Below, in pieces: positions 29,736 through 39,670 of a DNA stretch of 64,000 bases. This DNA comes from Streptosporangiaceae bacterium (GTDB taxonomy: Bacteria; Actinomycetota; Actinomycetes; Streptosporangiales; Streptosporangiaceae), in NCBI GenBank assembly GCA_030041275.1, contig JASHOE010000256.1, positions 1-64,000 on the forward strand, in the 5' to 3' direction. A program made the position numbers and the translations under genes. The notes below the pieces were generated by a model. That model worked only from the letters and a program-made list of their open reading frames with translations, did not search any database and had not been told where the DNA came from. Numbering within the stretch: position 1 is the first letter of the stretch; every line of letters starts with the position of its first letter.

Positions 29736-30605
29736 GTGCAGATCTCCAACCCCGACAAGGTGCTCTTTCCTGAGGACGGCATTACCAAAGCTGACCTCGC
29801 CGCGTACTACGAGCACGTTGCGGCCGCGATGCTGCCGTGGTTGCGGGACCGGCCGGTCGCCATGGTCCGTTACCCCGACGGGCTGCGTGGTGAGGGCATC
29901 ATGCAGAAGAACGTGCCTCGTTACTTTCCTGGCTGGATTCGCTCGGTAGATGTGCCGAAGCAGGGCGGCACGGTGCGGCACGTCGTGTGCGATCGCGCCG
30001 ACACCCTGGTTTACCTCGCTGGCCAGGCCTGCATCGAGATTCACGCGTTCCTCAGCCGGGTCGGGCGGCTGCAAGAGCCCGACCAGCTCATCTTCGACCT
30101 CGATCCGCCGGAGGGCGCGCCGTTCGCGGATGTGGTGTCCGTCGCGACGAGACTGCACAGCCTGCTCGAGGACGAACTGGGGCTCACGCCGTTCGTCAAG
30201 ACGACCGGCGGTCATGGACTGCACGTGCACGTCCCGCTCAGCCCGGCCGATGACTTCGACGCGGCGCGGGACTTTGCGCTGCGGGTGGCGCGCACGCTCG
30301 CCGACCGGAATCCCGACCTGGCGACGACCGAACAGCGTCGGGCCAACCGGGGTGGCAGGGTCTACCTGGACGTCATGCGCAACGCCTACGCGCAGCTTGC
30401 TGTCGCTCCGTATTCCGTGCGAGCCAGGCCGGGCGCTCCAGTCGCGACCCCGCTCGACTGGGCCGAGCTTGATGACCCGGCCCTGCGGCCCGGCATGTTC
30501 ACGATCCGGGCCGTGCCCGACCGCGGTGATCCGTGGGCACCGATGCGCCGGCGGCGGTTCGGCCTCAGCCGGGCCCGTCGCGCGGTTGCCCGGATGGCGG
30601 CCTGA
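29736..30605 (+). CDS. NHEJ primase-polymerase (LigD polymerase domain)
   Basis: ISNPDKVLFPEDGITKADLAAYYEHVAAAMLPWLRDRPVAMVRYPDG; LIFDLDPPEGAPFADVV; TTGGHGLHVHVPL. Confidence 0.94.
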   Translation: MQISNPDKVLFPEDGITKADLAAYYEHVAAAMLPWLRDRPVAMVRYPDGLRGEGIMQKNVPRYFPGWIRSVDVPKQGGTVRHVVCDRADTLVYLAGQACIEIHAFLSRVGRLQEPDQLIFDLDPPEGAPFADVVSVATRLHSLLEDELGLTPFVKTTGGHGLHVHVPLSPADDFDAARDFALRVARTLADRNPDLATTEQRRANRGGRVYLDVMRNAYAQLAVAPYSVRARPGAPVATPLDWAELDDPALRPGMFTIRAVPDRGDPWAPMRRRRFGLSRARRAVARMAA

Positions 30606-30654
30606 GCGGTTTCCGGTCGCCGCGATTAGCGTTAGCCGACGGCGACCTGCCGGT

Positions 30655-31044
30655 ATGGTGTGCGTGTTACGTCCGCGGCTCCTTACGTTGGCAGAGACCC
30701 AGGTGACTGACCCGAGCTTCCCCTTTTCCGTTCGCGACGGCCTGGCCGTGGTCACGACGCCAGAAGAGGTCGACATCTCCAACGCGAGCATGCTGCGCGA
30801 GGCGCTCCGATTGGCCTTCGCGAGCGGGCAGCGAGTCATCGTGGTCGATATGTCAGCGACGGAGTTCTGCGACTCCACCTGCCTGAACGTGCTCGTCCGC
30901 GCGCTGGGACAAGCTGATGAGGCGGGGGGCGAACTGCGACTCGTCATGGGCGGCAGCGGCTTGCAGCGGATCCTGACCGTGACCGGGGTGGCGAGCCTGT
31001 TCCGCATCTACCAGACCCTGGGGCAGGCGCTCGAAGCAGCCTGA
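30655..31044 (+). CDS. STAS domain anti-sigma factor antagonist (RsbV-like); alternative start GTG 30703
   Basis: VRDGLAVVTTPEEVDISNASMLREALRLAFASGQRVIVVDMSATEFCDSTCLNVLVRALGQA. Confidence 0.85.
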   Translation: MVCVLRPRLLTLAETQVTDPSFPFSVRDGLAVVTTPEEVDISNASMLREALRLAFASGQRVIVVDMSATEFCDSTCLNVLVRALGQADEAGGELRLVMGGSGLQRILTVTGVASLFRIYQTLGQALEAA

Positions 31045-31133
31045 CCTTGCTCGTGCGGCCAACCGGCGAGTTAGCCCAGATCATGGCCGCCAGCTGGCCG
31101 GTCAACTGGCTGGTCACACAGAGGTCGCGGCCG

Positions 31134-32351
31134 TCAGCCGGGCTGGGCATCCGCCAGCCGATGGAACATCAGCAGAGCGATGTCGTCGCGGGCCTCCTCG
31201 TTTCCCACCAGCGCCAGCATGGCCGCGGCGCAGGCGGCCTCAGCCGGCCCGCTCTGGACTGCCTTGCACAGCCGGTCGAGGCCCTCGTCGAGCGGGATCT
31301 CGCGGCGCTCGATCAGGCCGTCGGTGCACATGCACAGCTGCCCGCCTGGCGGGACAGAGACGGTAGTCGACCGCCGTGGTGTGGCCGCATCGACACCGAT
31401 GAGCAGGTCAGCGTGCACCGCTGCCAGCTCGCTTTGGCGGCCAGGCGCGGCAAGGACCGGCGGAATGTGCCCGGCAGAGGAGATCCGCGCGGTCTCCAGC
31501 GAAGGCTCGAACAGGGCGTAGAGGACCGTGGCGAGCGCGCCGGGCTCGAAGTGCTGCATCTTTCTGTCCAGCCTGGTCAGCACGTCGGCCGGGTCGCTCG
31601 TCTCGAGCGCGTAGGCGCGCAACGCGCTGCGCATCCGGCCCATGACCACGGCCGCGGCGAGGCCTGACCCGGCGACATCGCCCACGACCATGCCGAGTTC
31701 ACCGGTCGGCAGGCAGAAGACGTCGTACCAGTCGCCGCCCACGACGCCGTGGCCCGCGATGAACCGAGCGGCCAGTTCCGCACCTGCGATATCCGGCAGC
31801 GCGGACGGCAGCAGACTGCGCTGCAACGCGCCTGCCGCCACCCGGTCGGTCCGTGCCGTGATTGCCGTCACCGCCGTAGCTGCCCGGTCGGCCGCGACCT
31901 GGAGCAGCGCAGCATCGTCGGTGGTGAAACGGCGCCCTGAGAGAGAGCCGACGTGCATGACGCCAATCACCCGGCCGCCCTGGAGCATGGGCACCCCCAC
32001 CATGGTCCTGATGCGCTTGGCCAGCAGGATGGGGTTGAACACGGTGGTCTCGTCCACCCTGTCCAGGATCACCGGACGGCGTTGCGCGGCGATTCGCCCG
32101 GCGAAACCGGCGCCGAGTGGGACCCGGGTACCCTGCCGCACTTCCTCCTCAAGGCCGGATGCCGCGGTGGCGATCAGCTCCCGGGCGGCCCGATCGAGGA
32201 GCAGCACGGCCGCAGTGTCCGCTTGCAGGATTTCCTTGGTGCGGTCAAGCAGCTCAGCCAGCAGGCCCTCGGCGTCAAGGCGGGACAGCGCCGTATCCGT
32301 GATGGCCTGAATGTCACGTAGCCGGTCATCCCGGCCGTCGTTCGTCGGCAC
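31134..32351 (-). CDS. GAF domain SpoIIE-type PP2C phosphatase
   Basis: GAF region LLDRTKEILQADTAAVLLLD...; GGDWYDVFCLPTGELGMVVGDVAGSGLAAAVVMGRMRSALRAYA; LCMCTDGLIERREIPLDEGLDRL. Confidence 0.92.
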   Translation of the reverse strand: MPTNDGRDDRLRDIQAITDTALSRLDAEGLLAELLDRTKEILQADTAAVLLLDRAARELIATAASGLEEEVRQGTRVPLGAGFAGRIAAQRRPVILDRVDETTVFNPILLAKRIRTMVGVPMLQGGRVIGVMHVGSLSGRRFTTDDAALLQVAADRAATAVTAITARTDRVAAGALQRSLLPSALPDIAGAELAARFIAGHGVVGGDWYDVFCLPTGELGMVVGDVAGSGLAAAVVMGRMRSALRAYALETSDPADVLTRLDRKMQHFEPGALATVLYALFEPSLETARISSAGHIPPVLAAPGRQSELAAVHADLLIGVDAATPRRSTTVSVPPGGQLCMCTDGLIERREIPLDEGLDRLCKAVQSGPAEAACAAAMLALVGNEEARDDIALLMFHRLADAQPG

Positions 32352-32607
32352 CTCAGCGCCCCCAGGCGAGCCATTGCATCCCCCAGGCCTTCGTGGCCCC
32401 TAGGAGGCATGCAGTTATGCCAACACCGGCTGTCTCGTCGACCGCCATGCAAGCGTATAGACCGGCCGCATTGCCGGCCAATCCAAGACTCGCTGGCCAT
32501 GCGGGACGCTGTCCACGCGTGTGCCAGGTTCCTTGCTGCGATACGCGGGGCTGACCTCTGACGTTTGGGGGCCATACCCGAGATAGTCGGATTGAGTCAG
32601 GATAGGG

Positions 32608-32634
32608 GACCTAGCGCCCTACCAGAGCTAGGTC
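32608..32634. terminator. inverted repeat GACCTAGC-N11-GCTAGGTC
   Basis: 8-bp perfect arms downstream of GT2 stop (32667, -). Confidence 0.35.
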
Positions 32635-32666
32635 GAGACACAAGACGGCCGAGGGCAGTTCCCGCA

Positions 32667-35066
32667 TCACGGGCTGCTACTGGCCGCCCGTGCAGCCGCG
32701 GGCGCGCTGGTTGGTGGCGAGTCAGCCGCCGACGAAGACGACGCGGAAGGCGCCGGCGTGGTGGACGGGGTCGTGCTGGGCGTTGTGGGACTGGGCGTCG
32801 GGCTCGCCGGAGCCGGGCTCGGCGAAGTGGATCTGGTGGCGTGCGGCGGCGCGCTCGGCGCGGGTGAGTGCGTGGGGCCGGCCGGCGGGTTCAGCAGGCC
32901 CGGCGACCGGGCTGGTTGTTTCCCCGGCGCCAGCATCAGTGCTATCGCGGCGATGACAACGCCACCCACAGTGACCAGTCCGCCCGCCGCAGCGCCGCGG
33001 ACGAACGCTCGCCGGTCCCTGGTCCGCCGCCATTCGGTGGTGCGCCATCTGCGCATGTCAGGCGGGAGCGCTGCCCGCTGCGCGGCCCAGCTGTTGATCG
33101 GCGCGGCCGCAAGACCGGCCGTGGGCGCGATCAGCAGCGCTGCCAGCAGCGGGCCGGCTAGCTCGGTCGGCCGGGTGAGCGCGGCCACGATGCCCGCCAT
33201 GCCGAGCAGCGCGAGCAGGGTTTCCGCCCAGTTAGCCTGCAGCGCCTCCCACCACTTCGCGTTCTCGCTGGTCTTCGGGGTGCGCAAGAAGGCGGCCTTT
33301 TTGGAGAACAGGGCGAGCACCGACGCACGGGCCACCACGAGCGACGTGGACTGCCAGATGAAGAACGCGCCGATGGCGTCTCCCCAGGAGGCGCCGGTGC
33401 TGCGGCGCAGCAGCGCGACGGCCCGGACCAGGCCGAGCAGCACGAGCACCGGCACGGTCGCCACGAGGAAGGCGCTGAGCTTGCGGAACAGCTCTCCGCC
33501 GCCGGTGGAAAGGTTCACGGCGCCCGCCAGCAGAAAAACCAGGAACAGCAGCCCGAGCAGGTCGCCGTACCACTGCACGGCGCCGGCGAGGTAGGACCAC
33601 CGCTGGCCGATGCTCATACGGTTCTGCGGCGTCGACCGGCCTGGCAGCAGCGAGCGGAAGTGCATGCGGAGTATCTGGATACCACCAAAGCACCACCGGT
33701 AGCGCTGTCCCTTGAGCGCCTCGAAGGTCAGCGGCATGATGCCCTGGCCCCAGGACTCCTCAACGTGCAGACCCGACCAGCCCGATCGGAGCAGCCGAAG
33801 CGAGAGTTCAGCGTCCTCGGTGATGCACCACTCGTCCCAGCCGCCAAGCTGTTCCAGCGCCACCCGGCGGATCAGCCCCATCGTGCCGGCGAAGATCGCC
33901 CCGTCCCGCTCGTTCCGCGATGGCTGGGAGACAGCGAAGAAGTATTTGTAGGAGTAGTAGAGCCGGCGATAGTACTTCGACCGAGTCCAGCCCCGGTAGT
34001 CTTGCGGCGCTTGCGTGAAGCCCACCCACGGATCGGCAAACAGCGGCGCGCACCGGCGCAGGAATCCGGGCTTGAGCTGGTAGTCGGAATCGACGACGCC
34101 GATGACCTCAGCCCGCTCGTCGGTCAGCTCCCGGAGCGCGTAGTTCAGCGCGCCCGACTTGTAGCCGGGCCAGTTCTGCAGGTGCGCGAACTTCGCTCCG
34201 TGCCGGTGACACCAGGCCTCGAGCGGCCGCCACAGCTCCTCGTCGTCGGTGTTGTCATCGATGACAACGATCTCGTAGCGGGGATAGTCGAGCCGGGCCA
34301 GCGACCGCAGCGTGTCCAGCACCATGTCCGGCGGCTCATTGTGCGCGGGGACGTGCAGGCTGACAAACGGCAGTTCACTGTCGGGCAGCTTGCCCGGTGC
34401 TGGCTTGGCGTTACGCCTGCGCCAGTGCTCGGAGCCGAGGGCATCGCAGATCTCCCACAGGTAGGCGCACGCGAGCAGCGCGGCGAACACCTCGAGCACC
34501 CAGAGCACCAGCCCGCCAATCGTGCTAGCGACGCCGAGATGACTATCCAGCGTCCACTGGAACACGAAGGCGAGATAGGTGACAAACAGGAAGATCGCCG
34601 ATGACCAGCAAAGATGGCCGCGAGCCTTCCATCGCCTGGTGACCGGCAGCCAGATCAGGCTGGCCACCAGCAAACCGGCGGCCGCCTCGACGGCGAGGTG
34701 CTCAGAGTCGCCCAGCAGCCGGAGGGCGACGACGACGATCACCGCGAGCACGACCGAGCCGCCGATGGCGAAGATCACCCGCCGGGCTGTAGGCCAGGCA
34801 CCGGCCGTGTGGCGCCGTCGCCGAGACTGCACGAGCAGTCCGAATGTCCCGATGGGGGCCGAGATGACACCGGCCAGGACCAGCGCGGCGAGCACAGTGC
34901 GGGCCTTCCTGTTGCGTGCCTGGGATGTCGCAGTCGGCCGCAACGGCCTCGGCGGCGGGCGACCACGGCTGCCCCTACTGCCCGGTGCTGCCGACGATAT
35001 GCGGGGAATCAGAGTTAATTGGCCGTCGATGCGACCCAAGGACGCCAGCTCAAGCCGCGTTGACAC
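32667..35066 (-). CDS. membrane glycosyltransferase family 2 (cellulose synthase/NdvC-like) with Pro/Ser/Thr-rich C-terminal tail
   Basis: PFVSLHVPAHNEPPDMVLDTLRSLARLDYPRYEIVVIDDNTDDEELW; VIGVVDSDYQLKPGFLRR; ITEDAELSLRLLRSGW; QRYRWCFGG; GTG start near 35066 preferred because the ORF to 35351 overlaps a divergent gene. Confidence 0.88.
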   Translation of the reverse strand: MSTRLELASLGRIDGQLTLIPRISSAAPGSRGSRGRPPPRPLRPTATSQARNRKARTVLAALVLAGVISAPIGTFGLLVQSRRRRHTAGAWPTARRVIFAIGGSVVLAVIVVVALRLLGDSEHLAVEAAAGLLVASLIWLPVTRRWKARGHLCWSSAIFLFVTYLAFVFQWTLDSHLGVASTIGGLVLWVLEVFAALLACAYLWEICDALGSEHWRRRNAKPAPGKLPDSELPFVSLHVPAHNEPPDMVLDTLRSLARLDYPRYEIVVIDDNTDDEELWRPLEAWCHRHGAKFAHLQNWPGYKSGALNYALRELTDERAEVIGVVDSDYQLKPGFLRRCAPLFADPWVGFTQAPQDYRGWTRSKYYRRLYYSYKYFFAVSQPSRNERDGAIFAGTMGLIRRVALEQLGGWDEWCITEDAELSLRLLRSGWSGLHVEESWGQGIMPLTFEALKGQRYRWCFGGIQILRMHFRSLLPGRSTPQNRMSIGQRWSYLAGAVQWYGDLLGLLFLVFLLAGAVNLSTGGGELFRKLSAFLVATVPVLVLLGLVRAVALLRRSTGASWGDAIGAFFIWQSTSLVVARASVLALFSKKAAFLRTPKTSENAKWWEALQANWAETLLALLGMAGIVAALTRPTELAGPLLAALLIAPTAGLAAAPINSWAAQRAALPPDMRRWRTTEWRRTRDRRAFVRGAAAGGLVTVGGVVIAAIALMLAPGKQPARSPGLLNPPAGPTHSPAPSAPPHATRSTSPSPAPASPTPSPTTPSTTPSTTPAPSASSSSAADSPPTSAPAAARAASSSP

Positions 35067-35112
35067 CACCGCTCTGCCGTGTTGACCTGCGGCGGGCGGG
35101 TAGTCCAGCGAC

Positions 35113-36036
35113 GTGGCAGGGCAACGGGACACCCGGGTGGCCGTGATAGCACCCATGCCGATCCTGACCGTCACGATCGAGCCGGACGATGAAATCCACC
35201 TGCACCCCGGCGGCCAGGGCTTCTGGGTCGGTCGGATGTGCGCCCGTCTCGGTGCTGACGTCGTGCTGTGCTCGGCGTTCGGCGGCGAGACCGGCGAGGT
35301 CCTGCGCGCGCTGATCGGGGCCGAGGGAGTCGCGGTGGCTGGCATCGGCACCGCGGCTCACAACGGCGCCTACGTGCACGATCGGCGCAGCGGCGAGCGG
35401 GCTGAGCTTGCCCACATGCCTAGCGGGCCGCTGGGCCGCCACACCATCGATGACCTGTACGGCGCCGCGCTCGCGGCTGGCCTGGGGGCGGCTGTGACGG
35501 TCCTGACCGGGACCGACCCAGACGGCCTGGTTCCGCCTGCCTTCTACCAGCGCCTGGCAACCGACCTGCGCGCCAACGGTCGGCGCACGGTAGCCGACCT
35601 GTCCGGCGACGCGCTTGAGGCGGCCATCCGGGGCGCTGCCGCCGTCGTGAAGGCCAGCGCAGCCGAGGTGTACCCGGGTAATGACCAGCACGACCCAGCG
35701 CGCCTCACTGAGTGGATGCGGACTGCCCGCCAGGCCGGGGTGGGCAGCGTGATCGTCACCCGCGGCGCAGCGTCGACTCTCGCACTGACGGAGGGCCAGC
35801 TCATGGAAGCAGATCCGCCGCGGGCGACAGTGCGGGACCCGCGCGGGTCAGGCGACTCGCTGACCGCCGCGGTCGCGACCGCGCTCGCCCGCGGCAGCTC
35901 GCTCCGGGACGCGCTGGCGCTCGGCGTGGCTGCGGGCACCCTCAATGTCACTCGGAGCGGCCTCGGTACCGGCCGAGCCGAGGACATTCGGGCCATGGCG
36001 GACAAGGTGACCGTCAGCGTCCAAGACACCTACTGA
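35113..36036 (+). CDS. PfkB family carbohydrate kinase (1-phosphofructokinase/hexose kinase-like)
   Basis: LHPGGQGFWVGRMCARLGADVVLCSAFGGETGEVLRALI; VRDPRGSGDSLTAAVATALARG. Confidence 0.85.
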   Translation: MAGQRDTRVAVIAPMPILTVTIEPDDEIHLHPGGQGFWVGRMCARLGADVVLCSAFGGETGEVLRALIGAEGVAVAGIGTAAHNGAYVHDRRSGERAELAHMPSGPLGRHTIDDLYGAALAAGLGAAVTVLTGTDPDGLVPPAFYQRLATDLRANGRRTVADLSGDALEAAIRGAAAVVKASAAEVYPGNDQHDPARLTEWMRTARQAGVGSVIVTRGAASTLALTEGQLMEADPPRATVRDPRGSGDSLTAAVATALARGSSLRDALALGVAAGTLNVTRSGLGTGRAEDIRAMADKVTVSVQDTY

Positions 36037-36209
36037 TGGCCGCGAGGCGCGCCAGCACGCCGTGCTGACCAACGACAACAGCATCTCCATTGGGGACCTG
36101 CAGCATGCCGGAGGTGTCGTTCATGCCGTCCGGGCTGTCGCGGATTAGCGAGCCGGGTGCCGGGTAACCGGGCTAGCAGGACGACTACCGCAGCCAGGCA
36201 GGAGCAATC

Positions 36210-36632
36210 GTGGCTCAGACCATTGCCGACATCATGTCCAGCGGCAACCTCGCGACGGTGGAGCGGACCGACAGCGTGGCTGAGGCGGCCCGGCGCATGG
36301 CCGCCGCTGACGTGGGGGACGTCCTCGTGCTGGACAATGGCGCATTCACCGGGATCCTGACCGACCGGGACATAGCGGTCAGGCTGGTCGCTCACGAGAA
36401 GAGCCCGGCTACCCCGGTGTCGGAGATCGCTAGCGACACCGGGGTGGTCACGGCCACTCCGCAGACGTCCATTGACCAGGCCATCGATCTGATCCGCAGC
36501 CGGGCCGTCCGGCGGCTGCCTGTCCTCGATCGCGGGCGCGCGGTGGGTGTCGTCAGCCTCGGCGACCTTGCGATGGAGCGCGAACCGCATTCCGCCGTGG
36601 CCGACATCTCCGCCGCCCCGGGCAACACCTGA
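36210..36632 (+). CDS. CBS domain-containing protein
   Basis: TIADIMSSGNLATVERTDSVAEAARRMAAADVGDVLVLDNGAFTGILTDRDIAVRLVA ... LIRSRAVRRLPVLDRGRAVGVVSLGDLA. Confidence 0.93.
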   Translation: MAQTIADIMSSGNLATVERTDSVAEAARRMAAADVGDVLVLDNGAFTGILTDRDIAVRLVAHEKSPATPVSEIASDTGVVTATPQTSIDQAIDLIRSRAVRRLPVLDRGRAVGVVSLGDLAMEREPHSAVADISAAPGNT

Positions 36633-36641
36633 CCGCCCGCT

Positions 36642-37484
36642 TCACACCTCCCGCCAGCGCGCCTCGCAGAATGAGTAGAGGCCGAAGGCCACCAGGCCGA
36701 GCGCAACGACGATCAGCAGCCACGGGCCGAGTGGGGTCTGCGCGAAGCTGCGGAGCGCGGAGTCGACGCCCCTGGCCTCAGCAGGCTGTCTGGTGAAGGC
36801 GGCGATCAGCAGGAATACGCCGACTGCACAGAACTCGGCACCGCGGGTGACACCGCCGATCTGGCCGAGCCGTTGAACGGCGGTGCGCGTGGTCGTCGAC
36901 GCCGCGGTCATGCGCAGGTGCTCGATGAACTTCCTCCTGGCTGCGGCGACGGCGACGGCGATACCGCCGACCACGAACGCGACGCCGATGGTCCCCACGA
37001 CGACCTGGCCGCCGGAGTGGTGCAGCGCGCTCGCCGTGAGGTCTTGGGACTGGGTGTTGCTGCTCTGCGGTGCGCCAACGCCGAGCGCGTATTTCAGTAC
37101 CGAATATGTCACGGCGCCGTACACGAGAGCGCGGAACAGGCTCGCTAGCCGATGGCCGGGCTTGCGGCCGCCCCGCTCTGCGGCGCCGAACAATGCCTCG
37201 GATAGCCGCCAGAGCGTCATGCCGGCGAACCCGATCGCGAGGAGCCAGAGCAACACCGATCCGGCTGGGTTGCTGGCGACAAGGCGGACCGCCCCGGCAT
37301 TGTCGGCCTGCCTGGCGCCCGAGCCGGCGGCGATCTCGATCGCGATGATGCCGATGAGGATGTACATCACGCCGCGAGCGGCCAGGCCGGCCCGGGCGAG
37401 GCCGGACATGACCGGGCTGAATGCGGCGCGCCTGCCGGATGCGCGCATGCTCGTGGTCCGACGCCGGGCCGAGCGAGCAACCAT
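36642..37484 (-). CDS. DUF1206 domain-containing membrane protein
   Basis: LARAGLAARGVMYILIGIIAIEIA ... start ATG 37484 preceded by GAGGAGG. Confidence 0.85.
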   Translation of the reverse strand: MVARSARRRTTSMRASGRRAAFSPVMSGLARAGLAARGVMYILIGIIAIEIAAGSGARQADNAGAVRLVASNPAGSVLLWLLAIGFAGMTLWRLSEALFGAAERGGRKPGHRLASLFRALVYGAVTYSVLKYALGVGAPQSSNTQSQDLTASALHHSGGQVVVGTIGVAFVVGGIAVAVAAARRKFIEHLRMTAASTTTRTAVQRLGQIGGVTRGAEFCAVGVFLLIAAFTRQPAEARGVDSALRSFAQTPLGPWLLIVVALGLVAFGLYSFCEARWREV

Positions 37485-37727
37485 GGTGACCTCCTCGTTG
37501 GGCCCTCCGCGCCTCGGACGGTGCCGCCCCGAACTTCCCGCCGGACTCGTCGGCAAACGAGGTTCGGGTGGGCGGCGCAGTTGGAACCGCGCGTCGGGCT
37601 GGCGGGCACGCCGGGATGGAGCGCCGCTGCGGCGCAGGGAGCGAGGCCCTCGAGAGCCGGGTCTCAGCCGAATCAGCAGCGTTGCGGCGGCCGCCGCGGA
37701 TGTCAGGCCTGTGCGGATCGGACGCGA

Positions 37728-38831
37728 TCAGCCGTCCACAGGCGACCGGGCGAGTTCGTTCGGAACGGGGTCCGTGTCGGTCACCGCCTGCGCAGCGTGG
37801 GCAGGTACCCGGCCGCGCCGTCGCGAGTTTCTCGCGGCCTTGCGGGCGTCGATCCAGGAGTCGACGATGGCCCACTGGAGTCGCAGCCAGTCCCGACGGC
37901 GTGCCGCGCCGCGCGGCAGTGCCCTGGCCGGCTCGTACCACCAGCGAATAACCATCGGGTCGCTCACCGGCACCGCGCGCCAGATCGACGCCGCGCTCAC
38001 GAGGTCTTCCAGGCCAGTGTGCGCGACCACAGCGACGTTGAGATCGCTGCGGCCCGTCAGGCAGGCCAGCACGCCCGTCGCGTGCGGTGGCAGCACATTG
38101 GGATTGCTGGCCGCGTCGGCGGCGTCGCGCTGCCGCCCGGCGCCGGTCAGTCTTGCGATTGCCCGCCGGTGCCTGCCAGGCGTCCAGTTACCGCCCTCGG
38201 GGAACATCAGGATCGCGTCGTCTGGACGCATATCCCTGGCCAGCTCCGTGAGCCGGGTAGTGATGGCGTCCCGGCACCCGCGTCGGATGAAACAGGAGGG
38301 CAGGCGGCCGAGCACCACGTCCATGCCGGGATCCCAGCGCAGCCGTTCGGTCAGCACGATGAGCGGTCGGCGACGGTAGCGCGACATCAGCATCTCGACG
38401 AGTGCGAACGAGTCACCCGGCCCGCCATGTCTGGCCAGGACCAGTAGCGGGCGGTCGGAGAGCTGATCCAGATCAGGCGGTTCCTCGACCTCGACCCGGA
38501 ACCCGAGCAGGCGACGGGCGGCCGCTAGCAGGACGGCCAGCGTTGTGCGCAGCAGCGCCTCGTGGCGCCGCGACCATGTCGCCGGGTCCCGGCGGGTGGA
38601 CCATGGGTATCGCAGCCACAGGGCTGCGCAGCCGACAACCAGGGCGGCGTCCAGGCTCAGGTAGAGCGAGAAGAGAAGGGCGAACCGCAGTGCCCGGCGG
38701 CGTCGTGTCAGCGGCGCAACGACCGCGCTGACGGCAGCCACCAGCAGGAACGCCAGCGCCAGGACGGCGGCTATGAGCGGCCACAGCGGATCGATCACGG
38801 CCCGGCGGACGGCCGTAGGCGGCGGTCTCAT
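37728..38831 (-). CDS. 1-acyl-sn-glycerol-3-phosphate acyltransferase-like membrane protein
   Basis: LLVLARHGGPGDSFALVEML (HX4D) ... ILMFPEGGNWTPGRHRRAIARL. Confidence 0.8.
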   Translation of the reverse strand: MRPPPTAVRRAVIDPLWPLIAAVLALAFLLVAAVSAVVAPLTRRRRALRFALLFSLYLSLDAALVVGCAALWLRYPWSTRRDPATWSRRHEALLRTTLAVLLAAARRLLGFRVEVEEPPDLDQLSDRPLLVLARHGGPGDSFALVEMLMSRYRRRPLIVLTERLRWDPGMDVVLGRLPSCFIRRGCRDAITTRLTELARDMRPDDAILMFPEGGNWTPGRHRRAIARLTGAGRQRDAADAASNPNVLPPHATGVLACLTGRSDLNVAVVAHTGLEDLVSAASIWRAVPVSDPMVIRWWYEPARALPRGAARRRDWLRLQWAIVDSWIDARKAARNSRRRGRVPAHAAQAVTDTDPVPNELARSPVDG

Positions 38832-39670
38832 GCGGTGTCCGGCTGGGCCGACAGGTACTCGGCGGCTGCCTGGTAACCGCGCTGCATCCGGGCCGCGACG
38901 GCCCGCGCGCTGCGGTATCGGATCGACACGAGGGGCATTTTCTCCTCGCCGCTCGGCAGCACGTGCACCCGCACGTCGGCAGGCAGATTGGCCATCTCTT
39001 CCACGAACCGGTGCCTACGGGCCAGCTCGAAGGAGGTGAGACAGACGTCCCACAACGACCGCGGCGGTTTAAGCGGTTGCTCGATGCGGCCGATGTGCAG
39101 CACGTAGACCTCCCTGGCGCCGAGGGCGAGTGCCCGGCCAACCGGGATCGAGTGCACCAGCCCCCCGTCGAGGAAGTGCTCGCCGTCGATGACAACCGGC
39201 GGTAGCAGGCCCGGCACTGCGGCTGAGGCCATGACTGCCTCAGTGAGGGGGCCGCTGATGAACCAGTGCGCTCCCGCGCGCTCGATGCTCGCCGCGACGC
39301 ACTGGAAGCCCACGGCAAGATCGGCGAACGTGGCCGGCAGGTGGGCGTGCAGCAGTTTGCGCAGCGGAGCGGCCGAGTACAAGTGCGTCCGGTACCTGGC
39401 CAGGGTGCCAGCTCGGGCCAGGACATTCTCAGTGAACATTCCGGACTCGGCCAGTGAGGCCCACAGTGCAGCCAGATTCTCCACTCCCGCGATGCTCGGC
39501 TCGGCGGCGATGGCAGCGCCGTTGATCGCGCCGACGCTCGTCCCCACGACGAGTCCGGGCCGGATTCCCGACTCCAGCAGCGCGCGCAGCATGCCTACCT
39601 GGGTGGCTCCGAAGACGCCGCCGCCACCGAGCACGATGGCCGTCCCGGTCGCCGATGTCGCTTGCTCCAT
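38828..39670 (-). CDS. patatin-like phospholipase
   Basis: TAIVLGGGGVFGATQVGMLRALLESGIRPGLVVGTSVGAINGA (GxSxG) ... HFLDGGLVHSIPVGRALALGA. Confidence 0.92.
   Translation of the reverse strand: MEQATSATGTAIVLGGGGVFGATQVGMLRALLESGIRPGLVVGTSVGAINGAAIAAEPSIAGVENLAALWASLAESGMFTENVLARAGTLARYRTHLYSAAPLRKLLHAHLPATFADLAVGFQCVAASIERAGAHWFISGPLTEAVMASAAVPGLLPPVVIDGEHFLDGGLVHSIPVGRALALGAREVYVLHIGRIEQPLKPPRSLWDVCLTSFELARRHRFVEEMANLPADVRVHVLPSGEEKMPLVSIRYRSARAVAARMQRGYQAAAEYLSAQPDTA

Noticed and set aside
29950-31044. 364-aa ORF that could be read as a fusion ending in a STAS domain
   Set aside because: First two thirds is an off-frame reading of the polymerase gene; only the part from about 30655 is a genuine STAS protein
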